In this document: positions 26,664 to 36,214 of the stretch, piece after piece | How positions within the stretch are numbered: the first letter of the stretch is position 1 | How the letters are laid out: every line of letters starts with the position of its first letter | Source: JAMLHH01 sp037189845 | GTDB lineage: Bacteria; Bacteroidota; Bacteroidia; Chitinophagales; JADIYW01 | NCBI GenBank assembly: GCA_037189845.1 | Contig: JBBCIS010000005.1 | Span: 1-64,000, forward strand | Direction of reading: 5' to 3' | DNA length: 64,000 nt | The notes under the pieces: model-generated | The model's input: the letters and a program-made list of their open reading frames with translations, nothing else | Database searches by the model: none | What the model was told of the DNA's origin: nothing | Made by a program: the position numbers and the translations under genes

Positions 26664-27593
26664 TTGAAACTATTTAATCCTTTTGATTTCAATGATCCGG
26701 TAACTTATGCTATACCGGGGTTCATTATACTGATTATAACTGAGTGGTATTTAAGAAGAAAAAGAAAATTAGAGGAAATGGATTACAGATTATCCGCTTC
26801 CAGCATCGGTATGGGACTGGTTTCTGTAGTAGTAGATATTGGTGTAAAAGCAGTAGCTATAGGCTTCTTTATCTGGCTATATCAATTCAGGTTATTTGAT
26901 AATTTAGGTCCTGCAACTATTGAGGGCTTTTTCGATCTCGAATGGCATAAAGCTCATTGGTGGGTATGGATTCTATGCTTTTTTGCCGATGACTTTACTT
27001 TTTACTGGCACCACAGGCTCAGCCATGAAATCAGAGTGTTATGGACAGCGCATATCAACCACCATTCCTCTGTTCAGTACAATTTCTCTACGGCATTAAG
27101 ACAAAGCCCTAAAGAATATTTATACAAAAAAATCTGGTGGATATGGATGCCCTTATTAGGGTTTCATCCTTTAATGATACTAACCTGTATGCAAATCAGC
27201 CTGATTTATCAATTTGTTCTTCATACAGAATTAGTGGGCAAGCTGGGTTTCTTAGAGTGGTTCATGAATACGCCATCACATCACAGAGTACATCATGGCA
27301 GTGATATAGCTTATCTGGATAAAAACTACGCCGGGGTATTCATCATCTGGGACAGATTATTTGGCACATTTCAGAAAGAAGAATTCAAACCGCAGTACGG
27401 AATTACAAAAAATATAGATAGTTACAATCTTATTGATATTACATTTCATGAATTTATAGCACTTTCAAGGGATGTAAAAAATGCAAAAACCTGGAAGCAT
27501 AAACTGGGTTTTATATTCCATTCTCCGGGCTGGAATCCTTATGGAGCAGATCAAAGAGCCAAAACATTGCAAAAAACAAGTAAAAAATCATAA
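26664..27593 (+). CDS. Sterol desaturase / fatty acid hydroxylase-family membrane di-iron enzyme
   Basis: About 309 residues from a TTG at 26664. The ATG at 26622 sits in the preceding terminator, so the TTG before KLFNPFDFNDP is more likely, although not proven. Four or more transmembrane segments flank the histidine clusters HHRLSHE, HINHH and HHRVHHG, which bind the di-iron centre in this superfamily. Bacterial members hydroxylate or desaturate lipids. A close relationship to ornithine-lipid or sphingolipid hydroxylases is possible but undecided. The next gene starts about 55 bases downstream. Confidence 0.85.
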   Translation: MKLFNPFDFNDPVTYAIPGFIILIITEWYLRRKRKLEEMDYRLSASSIGMGLVSVVVDIGVKAVAIGFFIWLYQFRLFDNLGPATIEGFFDLEWHKAHWWVWILCFFADDFTFYWHHRLSHEIRVLWTAHINHHSSVQYNFSTALRQSPKEYLYKKIWWIWMPLLGFHPLMILTCMQISLIYQFVLHTELVGKLGFLEWFMNTPSHHRVHHGSDIAYLDKNYAGVFIIWDRLFGTFQKEEFKPQYGITKNIDSYNLIDITFHEFIALSRDVKNAKTWKHKLGFIFHSPGWNPYGADQRAKTLQKTSKKS

Positions 27594-27647
27594 CTAATGA
27601 GTATTTTCGCCATGCAGTGTAATATAGTAGAATTTTTAAATCGAATA

Positions 27648-28085
27648 ATGAAGATCTCCAGTACCCATATCCTATTCATATTTTCTATTTCACTTCTGCT
27701 ATCTTGCAATAGCAATAAGGAGGATAAACCTATATCTGTGGCTCCTGTTACCGTCGACAGCACCAACTATATAGAAGAGAGCGGACCGAAATCTTATATC
27801 CCGCAAATTAATTCCGAGGAGGAAGAAGAGCGGAAAATCAAAAATGGCTCATATACTGCTGATGTTGAGTATTACAATACCACTACCGGAATCAATACCT
27901 TATATGTTACCAAAGTGCATGTGGAAGATGGTTATCTGAAGGTCATCAAGTGGCCTAATGGAGTCTGGTTGGCCTCTGAGTATTTTAAGCCTCAGAAAAT
28001 AAGAAAGGATGGAACCTGTATCATATCCAATATTGAGGCGGGATATGAAAACAGGGTAAGAATCCTGGACTTACAATATTACTGA
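27648..28085 (+). CDS. Hypothetical lipoprotein
   Basis: A 145-residue protein from the ATG at 27648, which begins the signal peptide MKISSTHILF with lipobox LLLSC; the frame's earlier ATG at 27597 is not followed by a signal. The mature part has an acidic linker (EEEEERK) and a compact domain (NGSYTADVEYYNTTTGINTLY ... LKVIKWPNGVWL). No family is recognised. Its stop overlaps the convergent gldH-like gene by 7 bases. Confidence 0.7.
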   Translation: MKISSTHILFIFSISLLLSCNSNKEDKPISVAPVTVDSTNYIEESGPKSYIPQINSEEEEERKIKNGSYTADVEYYNTTTGINTLYVTKVHVEDGYLKVIKWPNGVWLASEYFKPQKIRKDGTCIISNIEAGYENRVRILDLQYY

Positions 28086-28537
28086 TCCTTTTTACTATTG
28101 ATAATGAGACCCACTTCTGATATGTTATTCAGAGGATTTCTTCTCATATTTTGTAAGAGCTGATAATTGAGCGTATCACCTGCTACAGCATCAATGCTTT
28201 TCCATAGCACAGTCTGTGTACACACACCTCCGGTACAGGCACCCAAAGGTTTTCCTGCCTTGTCAAACAACGGCATTTCCACTCTGTGAAGCCCCTCATT
28301 ATCTAATATCTTCCACCATATATTACTGAACTCATACCCATCAGTATATCTTACAGATATTGCCAGTTCATACTTTTTTGCTTCAGCGGGAATAAATGTA
28401 TATTGTAAGGTATCAGAATATTTCAACTTCTGTCCTTTCACTGTGTGATATTGACTGTAGTCGAAATCACCTTTGCTGCAAGCAAATAGTAACAAAGAAG
28501 CAGATACTGCCGTAATGAAAGCTTTTCCTCTGATCAT
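28079..28537 (-). CDS. gldH: GldH-like gliding motility lipoprotein
   Basis: A 152-residue lipoprotein (lipobox LLFAC). The core pattern fits GldH: YELAISVRYTDGYEFSNIW, then LFDKAGKPLG, then YQLLQNMR and a final EVGLIINS. GldH is needed for gliding in flavobacteria, and homologues accompany T9SS genes in many Bacteroidota. The central stretch GACTGGVCTQ with two cysteines is unusual. It starts 4 bases after ligA, so the two are cotranscribed. The assignment rests on pattern only. Confidence 0.65.
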   Translation of the reverse strand: MIRGKAFITAVSASLLLFACSKGDFDYSQYHTVKGQKLKYSDTLQYTFIPAEAKKYELAISVRYTDGYEFSNIWWKILDNEGLHRVEMPLFDKAGKPLGACTGGVCTQTVLWKSIDAVAGDTLNYQLLQNMRRNPLNNISEVGLIINSKKDQ

Positions 28538-28541
28538 TCTG

Positions 28542-30689
28542 CTAAGATATCATTTCTAAAAATGTTGCTTCATCAATAATTTGTATCGTAGAAATTTTTT
28601 CTGCTTTGGACAGTTTTGAACCGGCCTTCTCACCCGCTACAAGATAATTAAGATTTGCGCTTACTCCGGACAATATCTTCCCGCCATTCTTTTCTACAAG
28701 ATCTTTTCCCTCATCTCTGGATAATGTAGGCATGGTTCCGGTGAATAAGAAAGTCTTGTCTTTCAGCTTTTCGGAATTCAGGACCAAAGCTGTGCTTTCT
28801 ATGTTTACACCTAACTCTGCCAATTCCTCAATCAACTCTATATTTTGCTCATCGTTAAAGAATTCAAACAAGCTGACAGCTACTTTTGGACCGATATCCT
28901 TTAGCTCCTGAAACTGTTCTAATGTCCAGCTTTTAAAATCAGTTAAAAGCTTCACCTCTTTTGTAAGCATTTTAGCCGTAGTGACGCCGATGTGTCTTAT
29001 ACCCAGCCCTGTCAATAGCCTCCAGGATTCGTTCTTTTTGGATTGTTCTATTCCATTCTGAAGGTTCTGGACAGACTTTTGCTTAAACCCGCCTAATTGT
29101 AATATTCTGTCAGGATTTAACTGAAATATATCTGCAATAGAAGATATCAGTCCTTCTCTCAGAAATGTACGGATGATCTCCTGACCCAATCCCTGAATAT
29201 CCATTGCATTGACGGAAACAAAGTGTATCAATCGTTCTTCTATCTGTGCAGGACAATCAGGATTGATGCATCTCCAGACGCTCTCTTCAGCAGGTCTTAC
29301 CAGATGATGCTCGCAAGACGGACATTCCACCGGAAACTGTATAGGGAACTGAGATCCGTCACGTCTGTCTTTTACGCTGCCTACTATGTAAGGAATCACA
29401 TCTCCGGCACGTTCCACGATAACTGTATCGCCCAGCAGAATATCTTTTTCTTTGATAAAATCCTCATTATGCAATGAAATAGAGCTGATCTCTACACCCA
29501 TTAGCTGTATAGGGTCAATCTTAGCTACGGGTGTAATTGCACCTGTACGCCCTACCTGATATTCTACTTTTCTCAAGATAGAAAAGGCTTGTCGTGCCTT
29601 GAATTTATAAGCAACTGCCCATTTAGGATGGTGCGATGTTCTGCCAATGATGGATTGCTGCGAGATACTGTTGACCTTAATCACCATACCATCTATATCG
29701 ATCGGGTACGTATCTCTCCTATCCTGCCATTCCAGACAATATTGTAAAATTTCATCTATACTGCTCAGAACTCTGAAACTGTCAATTCCTGTTCTGAAAC
29801 CCAGACTTTGCAGGAGCTGTATATAATCTGAATGTCGATTTTTAATACTGTCAGTCACCTCTTTGCCATTGAGATCTTCAGCATAGCCCACCTGATAGAT
29901 AATAGCCTCTAACCCTCTTTTTCTGACCACATCCACATCTTTCATCCGAAGAGATCCTGCAGCTGTATTTCTGGGATTTTTAAAAAGATCCAGCTCCTTC
30001 TTGCCGCCTGCTCTTAATATTTCGTTTTGAGCTATGCGCTCAGAATTGAGCTGTTCAAATACAGGTAATTCAATAATCACCTCTCCTCTCAACTCTATCC
30101 TGGAAATACCCAACGCACTGAAGTCAACCTGCAAAGGAATTCCTCCTACGACCTTAGCATTTTCTGTAATATCGTCTCCTTCTATTCCGTTTCCTCTGGT
30201 AGCAGCGCGAACAAGCTTATTTTTTTCGTAAACAATAGCTATACTCGAGCCATCATACTTTAACTCTACAGCATATTCGACCTGAGCTCCCTGAGGCAGG
30301 TTGTCATTCACTCTTTTGTCAAATCTTCTAAGATCTTCAATATTATAGGTATTTTCCAGAGAGAGCATCGGAATCAGATGTCTCACTGTTTTGAAATCTG
30401 CCTGTAAAAGATCACCCAGCTTTTGAGTTGGGGAATCGTCTGAATAGAATTCAGGATATTGATTTTCCAGCTCTTTTAATGTGGAGAACAATTGATCATA
30501 ATCCTGATCTGATATTATAGAGCGGGATTCGGCGTAATACAGCTTATCATGTTCTCTGATAACATCTCTCAGCTCATTAATATTATTCTCTACATCTTTT
30601 TGAACTACCTCTACATCCTTTGTTAATAATGTTTGGGTTCTTTTGATCAGATTCAGTTCAAAATCAGAAGAAGAAAACAGATCCGGCAT
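28542..30689 (-). CDS. ligA: NAD-dependent DNA ligase
   Basis: A 715-residue ligase sealing nicks in replication and repair. The adenylation lysine is in ELKYDGSSIA with ATRGNG following. The NAD-binding Ia-region YYAESRSIISDQDYD is at residues 52-66. The C4 zinc finger is CPSC...CINPDCPAQ, then helix-hairpin-helix repeats, and a BRCT domain ends the protein (FLFTGTMPTLSRDEGKDLVE). It has an N-terminal extension of some 25 residues relative to typical LigA. It leads into gldH. Confidence 0.95.
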   Translation of the reverse strand: MPDLFSSSDFELNLIKRTQTLLTKDVEVVQKDVENNINELRDVIREHDKLYYAESRSIISDQDYDQLFSTLKELENQYPEFYSDDSPTQKLGDLLQADFKTVRHLIPMLSLENTYNIEDLRRFDKRVNDNLPQGAQVEYAVELKYDGSSIAIVYEKNKLVRAATRGNGIEGDDITENAKVVGGIPLQVDFSALGISRIELRGEVIIELPVFEQLNSERIAQNEILRAGGKKELDLFKNPRNTAAGSLRMKDVDVVRKRGLEAIIYQVGYAEDLNGKEVTDSIKNRHSDYIQLLQSLGFRTGIDSFRVLSSIDEILQYCLEWQDRRDTYPIDIDGMVIKVNSISQQSIIGRTSHHPKWAVAYKFKARQAFSILRKVEYQVGRTGAITPVAKIDPIQLMGVEISSISLHNEDFIKEKDILLGDTVIVERAGDVIPYIVGSVKDRRDGSQFPIQFPVECPSCEHHLVRPAEESVWRCINPDCPAQIEERLIHFVSVNAMDIQGLGQEIIRTFLREGLISSIADIFQLNPDRILQLGGFKQKSVQNLQNGIEQSKKNESWRLLTGLGIRHIGVTTAKMLTKEVKLLTDFKSWTLEQFQELKDIGPKVAVSLFEFFNDEQNIELIEELAELGVNIESTALVLNSEKLKDKTFLFTGTMPTLSRDEGKDLVEKNGGKILSGVSANLNYLVAGEKAGSKLSKAEKISTIQIIDEATFLEMIS

Positions 30690-30740
30690 ATTTTTATTTT
30701 GAAGCTAATATAAAACAGTTATGATGCAGTAGAATAAAAA

Positions 30741-30771
30741 AAGCTGCATAAAGTTTTTCTCTATACAGCTT
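30741..30771 (-). terminator. Rho-independent terminator of the glmS operon
   Basis: Minus-strand arms AAGCTGTATA / TATGCAGCTT followed by a T7 run, about 20 bases after the glmS stop. Confidence 0.85.
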
Positions 30772-30791
30772 CAGTTATTTATCTCAAATAA

Positions 30792-32639
30792 TTACTCTAC
30801 AGTAACACTTTTAGCAAGATTTCTTGGTTGATCTACATCACAATCTCTCATCACAGCAATATGATAAGAAAGCAATTGCAAAGGAATAACACTTAACAAT
30901 GGCGTTAAAAATTCAATAGTTTCCGGTATTGTAATGGTATAATTGGCAAGCCGGGATATTTCTGTATCACCCTCAGTTACGACTGCAATCAGATTTCCCT
31001 TCCTTGTTTTTACTTCTTCCACATTGGATACTACTTTCTCATAATGAGATACATTCGGAGCAATAACCAATACAGGCATATTCTCATCTATCAGTGCGAT
31101 AGGCCCATGTTTCATCTCAGCTGCTGCATATCCTTCGGCATGGATGTAAGAGATCTCTTTCAGCTTTAATGCGCCTTCCAACGCTACAGGAAAATTAAAT
31201 CCGCGACCTAAATACAAGAAGTTTTGGGCATCCACATATTCTCTGCTGATATCCTTTATTTTTTCATTTTGCTCAAGAATGCGTTCAATTTTAGCCGGGA
31301 TCAAATCTATTTCAGAAATAAACTCATTGAGCTTTGTTTTGGAAATAGTACCTCTCAAATCTGCCAATTGTAACGCCATTAAGCTCAAAATAGCTACCTG
31401 TGTAGTAAAGGCTTTCGTAGAAGCAACTCCGATCTCCGGTCCTGCATGTGTGTATGAGCCGGCATCTGTCATACGAGCTATTGCAGATCCCACGACATTA
31501 CATATCCCATAGGTAAAAGCACCTTTGGATTTTGCCAGTTCCAAAGCAGCTTTTGTATCTGCAGTCTCTCCGGATTGAGAGATAGCTATCACGATATCTC
31601 CTTCTCCAATGATTGGATTGCGGTATCTGAATTCACTCGCATATTCCACCTCTACAGGAATTCTTGCAAGATCTTCAATCAGATACTCTCCTATTAGTGC
31701 TGAATGCCAGGAAGTTCCACAAGCTACAAATACTATTCTTTTAGCTTGTTTGAACATATTCTCAAATTCCTGAACACCACCTAAGGTAATCGTATGCTTC
31801 TGAAGATTGGTGCGTCCTCTGACACTGTCATAAATTGCTCTTGGCTGCTCAAAGATCTCTTTCAGCATGAAGTGATCAAAACCTCCTTTTTCCAGCTCTT
31901 CAAGCTTATATTTCAATTCATCTATATATGCCGGTAAATTTTTATTATCAGCAATAGATTTTACTTCCAGTGGTTTTCCCAGTTCGACAATAGCCATTTG
32001 TCCATCTTCCAGATAAGTTACTTTTCTGGTATATTCAACCAACGGGGAACCGTCCGAAGCAATATAATATTCACCATTGCCATAACCAATCACCATAGGG
32101 CTGCTCATTTTTGCAGCAATGAGCTTTTGAGGATTTTCTTTAGATAATACTACAATTGCATAAGCTCCGACGACTTCATTCAAACCTATTCTTACGCATT
32201 CTTCTAACGGGAGTCCTGTTTTTTTCTTTATGTCTGAAAAAAGATGCACCAGGACTTCTGTATCAGTTTCTGAATTAAAAACATAACCTCTGTTCTGAAG
32301 CTCCGATTTCAGGGAATGGTAGTTTTCTATAATTCCGTTGTGGATGAGAGCAATATCTCCGTCATTAGAATAATGAGGATGCGCATTTACGTGGTTAGCT
32401 TCTCCGTGAGTAGCCCATCTTGTATGACCAATACCAATGGTACCACTGATATCTTTACTAACTACATGCTCCTCTAATTTTGAAACCTTACCTTGTCTCT
32501 TATATATATTAAGATCATTTGACTGACTCAATAATGCAACTCCGGCACTGTCGTATCCTCTGTACTCCAATCTCTTCAATCCATTGATGATGATAGGATA
32601 CGCTTTTTTATTTCCAACATACGCTACTATTCCGCACAT
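30792..32639 (-). CDS. glmS: Glutamine-fructose-6-phosphate aminotransferase (isomerizing)
   Basis: A 615-residue enzyme forming glucosamine-6-phosphate for peptidoglycan and lipid A. The glutaminase nucleophile is Cys2 (MCGIVAYVG), RLEYRGYDSAG follows, and two SIS domains carry VACGTSWHSALIGEYL, SQSGETADT and the second-domain EGALKLKEISYIHAE. The C-terminus DQPRNLAKSVTVE is canonical. It lies 28 bases after the DUF4270 gene in a three-gene minus-strand operon. No glmS ribozyme would be expected in this phylum and none was seen. Confidence 0.96.
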   Translation of the reverse strand: MCGIVAYVGNKKAYPIIINGLKRLEYRGYDSAGVALLSQSNDLNIYKRQGKVSKLEEHVVSKDISGTIGIGHTRWATHGEANHVNAHPHYSNDGDIALIHNGIIENYHSLKSELQNRGYVFNSETDTEVLVHLFSDIKKKTGLPLEECVRIGLNEVVGAYAIVVLSKENPQKLIAAKMSSPMVIGYGNGEYYIASDGSPLVEYTRKVTYLEDGQMAIVELGKPLEVKSIADNKNLPAYIDELKYKLEELEKGGFDHFMLKEIFEQPRAIYDSVRGRTNLQKHTITLGGVQEFENMFKQAKRIVFVACGTSWHSALIGEYLIEDLARIPVEVEYASEFRYRNPIIGEGDIVIAISQSGETADTKAALELAKSKGAFTYGICNVVGSAIARMTDAGSYTHAGPEIGVASTKAFTTQVAILSLMALQLADLRGTISKTKLNEFISEIDLIPAKIERILEQNEKIKDISREYVDAQNFLYLGRGFNFPVALEGALKLKEISYIHAEGYAAAEMKHGPIALIDENMPVLVIAPNVSHYEKVVSNVEEVKTRKGNLIAVVTEGDTEISRLANYTITIPETIEFLTPLLSVIPLQLLSYHIAVMRDCDVDQPRNLAKSVTVE

Positions 32640-32667
32640 AATATTTAATTAAACTTAAGATAAAAAA

Positions 32668-34038
32668 TTATTTCGACGTTGTATACCAAACTTTTAATTT
32701 CATTCGTCTTTCAGGGTCAGAATAATTAGGGCTACCAAAGATCAGACTGGCGGGTTCCACATGCTGACTAAGTACCGAATTAGCGTCCAAAACAAATTTG
32801 GGCGATTCTGAGAAGACAGGATAGTTCGTCAGATATATGCTGCTTAAATCAGTTTTTCCTAATGCATAATCCTTGAACAAATTTGTAATATTTATCTGAT
32901 ATCTGATTAATTTTTCCCCCGATGAGCTAATGAGCGTAGTATCCAGTACTGCAGGGCCATAATACGTTGAGGTATAATCTGTCAATGCTACATTTTCTCC
33001 GCCGGCACCTTTTAGTAAGGGATATACATTCAGTATCCTGAGATATTTATCTAACGGCTTTTCTACCTCGTAAACTTCCAATACCGCTTTGTTAATCAGT
33101 TTCCCTTTAAACTTTTCGATGTTATTAAATTTCACCTCCGTTTTAACGCCTGCCTGAGACTGAATAAACAGCTTCTCATCAGTCGGATTTTCTCCACTCT
33201 GAACAGCAGATTCAACTCTCGTTCCGGAATATTCATGTAATAGTGTGGTGTGGGTAAAATCAGATGTAGCAAACGGCAACATGAAGATCTGGTCTTCACC
33301 TTTTTTATCTACTAAATGAATATAAACACCTGCAGACAAATTTGTCAAATCCAGCTGAATCATTGTTTTACCCAGCTGGGAAGGATTCGCCTGAATGTAT
33401 ATACCCGGAAATCTATTATTGAACAAGGTATCATTTGTAATTAATCCTGTTTGTAATAAATCTCTGACTGATTCTCCAAAAGCTTTATCAACAGGAAATT
33501 TGACAAATCCTTTTGCTTTTAGTGTATCATTATCTCTGAGCAACTGTGGAGTATTAGGAGTCAACAAGTAGTTTGTTACTTCTCCCAACGGGACACTATT
33601 AAATGAAGGAGTATAATTGGATTTATATGTTCTGGATACATCCATCACTGAATTCAATGTATGAACTGAAAAAGAGACCGGAACAGTAGTATCTCCAAAA
33701 TAGTTATCATAAAAAAGGAACATCTCGACTTGTTTTACTGTAAATGGTCCCAAATCCAGGTCCAGCTCATCCGGTAGTCCAAATTGCGTAGCTGAGCTGG
33801 CTGTGGTTTTACCGTAAATCGGATGGTCAATAAATCCCAAAAAGTTATATAGAATTCTGTCTGTTCTCAGTGGGTCTTCAAACTTTGAAGATGTTGTCAT
33901 ACTTACATCCTCATCGTAGATCAAATCCAACAATGTTTCTCCAGGCAATAAATTACTTCCGAAACCATTATCTTTTTTACATGCCGAAAAAATTGTCAGA
34001 ATAACAATCAGACATAGTAGCAGTTGATTTTTTCTCAT
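32668..34038 (-). CDS. DUF4270 lipoprotein
   Basis: A 456-residue lipoprotein (lipobox TIFSAC). The DUF4270 opening is NLLPGETLLDLIYDEDVSM with the later GFIDHPIYGKTTASSATQFGL. It ends with a segment typical of the family (YSDPERRMKLKVWYTTSK). The family is confined to Bacteroidota and has no known role. The gene sits between the starch-synthase-like gene (12 bases upstream) and glmS, a grouping that suggests a link to cell-envelope sugar metabolism. Confidence 0.82.
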   Translation of the reverse strand: MRKNQLLLCLIVILTIFSACKKDNGFGSNLLPGETLLDLIYDEDVSMTTSSKFEDPLRTDRILYNFLGFIDHPIYGKTTASSATQFGLPDELDLDLGPFTVKQVEMFLFYDNYFGDTTVPVSFSVHTLNSVMDVSRTYKSNYTPSFNSVPLGEVTNYLLTPNTPQLLRDNDTLKAKGFVKFPVDKAFGESVRDLLQTGLITNDTLFNNRFPGIYIQANPSQLGKTMIQLDLTNLSAGVYIHLVDKKGEDQIFMLPFATSDFTHTTLLHEYSGTRVESAVQSGENPTDEKLFIQSQAGVKTEVKFNNIEKFKGKLINKAVLEVYEVEKPLDKYLRILNVYPLLKGAGGENVALTDYTSTYYGPAVLDTTLISSSGEKLIRYQINITNLFKDYALGKTDLSSIYLTNYPVFSESPKFVLDANSVLSQHVEPASLIFGSPNYSDPERRMKLKVWYTTSK

Positions 34039-34050
34039 CTTCTTATAACG

Positions 34051-34863
34051 TCATTCAGATAGTAACTTATTGTAGTATTCAAGGTAAGTAGGTGCAATAT
34101 CCATTTCTTCTGAAATTTCCAATATTACTTTACCTTCAGCATTTGCCTCTAATTCTGCTCTTTGCTGAACATCCGGCAATGCCCAAACTACACCATCAGC
34201 ATATGTAACTGCCGATTTATTTAAACTTAAATGATTTTTATCCTGTAGCTGAGCCATAGCTTCATCCGGAATATCTTCTGAAATTTTCGCTTTGATCAGG
34301 AATGAGTCATCCAGTACTTCCGGAAACTCTTCACCATATACACTGAACACTGTTTTTGTCTGTGCAAATACAGGATCCTTTGCATATACCGTTTTCAAAT
34401 ACATAGGAATTAAGCTTGTCATCCAGCCATGGCAATGCATGATATCCGGTGACCATCCAAATTTCTTAACAGTTTCCAGTACTCCTTTGGAGAAGAATAC
34501 CATTCTATCTATATTATCCTCAAAGAAAACTTCGTCATCATCTCTGAAAACCTGTTTTCTTTTAAAGAAATCTTCGTTATCCAGAAAATATACCTGTATA
34601 CGTGCTCCCGGCAATGAAGCTACTTTGATAATTAAAGGATGATCTTCGTCATCGATTATAATATTAATTCCTGACAAACGAACTACCTCATGTAACCTGT
34701 TTCTTCTTTCGTTGATCACGCCAAATCTTGGCATTAAAATTCTCACTTCCAATCCATTGTCATGAACGTAGGGTGCTATTTTCTTAACGATATTACCAAT
34801 TTCTGTCAGTACTAAATATGGGTCCATTTCCTGTGACACCAATAAAACTCTTTTTCTCTCCAT
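34051..34863 (-). CDS. Glycogen/starch synthase catalytic-domain protein (GT5 N-domain only)
   Basis: A 270-residue protein matching only the N-terminal half of GT5 glycogen synthases: VLLVSQEMDPYLVLTEIGNIVKKI, then LRILMPRFGVI, then DIMHCHGWMTSLIPMYLKT. The C-terminal GT-B half with the nucleotide-sugar site is absent, as is usual for this conserved bacteroidete protein. It may not be a real glycogen synthase. It is first in the operon, with a -7 box at 34908-34915, divergent from panC. Confidence 0.82.
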   Translation of the reverse strand: MERKRVLLVSQEMDPYLVLTEIGNIVKKIAPYVHDNGLEVRILMPRFGVINERRNRLHEVVRLSGINIIIDDEDHPLIIKVASLPGARIQVYFLDNEDFFKRKQVFRDDDEVFFEDNIDRMVFFSKGVLETVKKFGWSPDIMHCHGWMTSLIPMYLKTVYAKDPVFAQTKTVFSVYGEEFPEVLDDSFLIKAKISEDIPDEAMAQLQDKNHLSLNKSAVTYADGVVWALPDVQQRAELEANAEGKVILEISEEMDIAPTYLEYYNKLLSE

Positions 34864-34907
34864 ATCAGGAAATCTGTTTTTACCTTGGGTAAATTTATTT
34901 TGAAGTA

Positions 34908-34915
34908 CAAAAGTA
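34908..34915 (-). promoter_or_regulatory. Bacteroidota -7 box
   Basis: TACTTTTG on the minus strand, 45 bases before the starch-synthase-like start. It forms a compact divergent promoter region with the panC box at 34956-34963. Confidence 0.65.
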
Positions 34916-34955
34916 CGAAATTTCTACCTTATATTATAGATGACTAAACTTGTCG

Positions 34956-34963
34956 TATTTTTG
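34956..34963 (+). promoter_or_regulatory. Bacteroidota -7 box of panC
   Basis: TATTTTTG, perfect TAnnTTTG. It lies inside the longest open frame (TTG at 34950), so translation must start downstream of it. Confidence 0.68.
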
Positions 34964-34982
34964 TCAATCAAAGTCAGTCCTT

Positions 34983-35828
34983 TTGGAAATTTTATATAGC
35001 AGGGAAAAACTTTCTGAATACAGAGAGCAATGTAAGCATCAAAACAAAACGATCGGATTTGTTCCTACTATGGGTGCTCTTCACCTTGGGCACATGAGTC
35101 TCATAGAAGAAGCAAAAAAGAACGCAGACTGTGTGATTGCCAGCATATTTGTAAATCCCAAACAATTCAATAATCCGGAAGATTTTGTCAATTATCCTTC
35201 TTCTATTGATCAGGATCTTGAGCTTTTAATGCAGCATGGCTGTGATGCCGTTTTTCTGCCATCTGTAGAAACAATGTACGGCTCAGAAGACTATGTTCCT
35301 TACAAAATAGAGTTGGGAGAACTGGGAAATTTACTGGAAGGAGAAAAAAGACCCGGACATTTTGACGGTGTGGTAGAAGTCGTATTTCTGCTTTTTGATC
35401 TGGTCAGACCTGATAAAGTTTTTTTCGGAATCAAAGACTATCAGCAGGTGATGGTCATTGAAAAGCTACTGGAAAATATGGGCTCTGATATCGAGCTTTT
35501 CAAATGCAATACAGTAAGAGATGCAGATGGCTTAGCTGTCAGTTCAAGAAACAGAAGATTGAGTCCGGAAGAAAGAATTACAGCACTGAATCTGTATGCT
35601 ACTCTTTCAGATTTTAAAAATTCTTACAAGAAAGAAGATATATCGATATTAAAGAAAAGTTATATCGACAAATTAAATTCGCTCGAAAATACAAAAGCAG
35701 ACTACGTAGAAATTGTTGACAGCCAAACACTTAAACCTTTAACTGACTGGAATCCTGCGGGCAAAAACCTGGGCATCCTGGCTGTATTTGTTGGCAAAGT
35801 AAGGTTAATAGATAATCTCTTGTTCTAA
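34983..35828 (+). CDS. panC: Pantoate-beta-alanine ligase
   Basis: Makes pantothenate from pantoate and beta-alanine. The 281-residue protein has VPTMGALHLGHMSLI (the HIGH-type nucleotide motif), FVNPKQFNNPEDF, FFGIKDYQQ and VSSRNRRLSPEER. The start is taken as the TTG at 34983 (read as Met before EILYSREKL). That matches the family's N-terminus and lies after the promoter box, whereas the TTG at 34950 precedes the box. It begins a pan operon with panD 22 bases downstream. Confidence 0.9.
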   Translation: MEILYSREKLSEYREQCKHQNKTIGFVPTMGALHLGHMSLIEEAKKNADCVIASIFVNPKQFNNPEDFVNYPSSIDQDLELLMQHGCDAVFLPSVETMYGSEDYVPYKIELGELGNLLEGEKRPGHFDGVVEVVFLLFDLVRPDKVFFGIKDYQQVMVIEKLLENMGSDIELFKCNTVRDADGLAVSSRNRRLSPEERITALNLYATLSDFKNSYKKEDISILKKSYIDKLNSLENTKADYVEIVDSQTLKPLTDWNPAGKNLGILAVFVGKVRLIDNLLF

Positions 35829-35834
35829 AATTAC

Positions 35835-35842
35835 TATTTTTG
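35835..35842 (+). promoter_or_regulatory. Bacteroidota -7 box before panD
   Basis: TATTTTTG ends 8 bases before the panD ATG. If used, it would give a leader of only a few bases. panD may also be read through from panC. Confidence 0.55.
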
Positions 35843-35850
35843 TACTTAGG

Positions 35851-36201
35851 ATGTTTTTGCACGTATTCAGGTCAAAGATTCACAGAGCTACAGTTACTGA
35901 AGCCAACCTCAACTATGTAGGTAGCATCACTATTGATGTCGCATTACTTGAAGCATCAGGTATATTGCCACATGAAAAGGTCCAGATCGTTAATGTAAAT
36001 AATGGCGAAAGATTCGAAACTTATGTGATCGAAGGAGAAAGAGGGGCAGGTCAGATTTGTCTGAACGGTCCGGCGGCAAGAAAAGTAGCTGTAGGAGACA
36101 AAATCATTATCATTGCTTATGCTTTGATGCAGTATGATGAGGCAAAAGCTCATCAGCCTAAAGTAGTTTTCCCGGATGACTACAACCAATTGACCAGATA
36201 A
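35851..36201 (+). CDS. panD: Aspartate 1-decarboxylase
   Basis: A 116-residue pyruvoyl enzyme giving beta-alanine for PanC. The self-cleavage site Gly24-Ser25 is in YVGSITID, with the supporting HRATVTEA before it; YVIEGERGAGQICLNGPAAR and VGDKIIIIAYA follow. Length is normal. It is followed 13 bases later by the flippase-like gene. Confidence 0.95.
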   Translation: MFLHVFRSKIHRATVTEANLNYVGSITIDVALLEASGILPHEKVQIVNVNNGERFETYVIEGERGAGQICLNGPAARKVAVGDKIIIIAYALMQYDEAKAHQPKVVFPDDYNQLTR

Positions 36202-36214
36202 CAACCCTTTCATT

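Noticed and set aside
34051..34863. Genuine glycogen synthase (glgA)
   Set aside because: Only the N-terminal domain is present; the nucleotide-sugar half is missing and no other glycogen genes are nearby, so the gene symbol was withheld.
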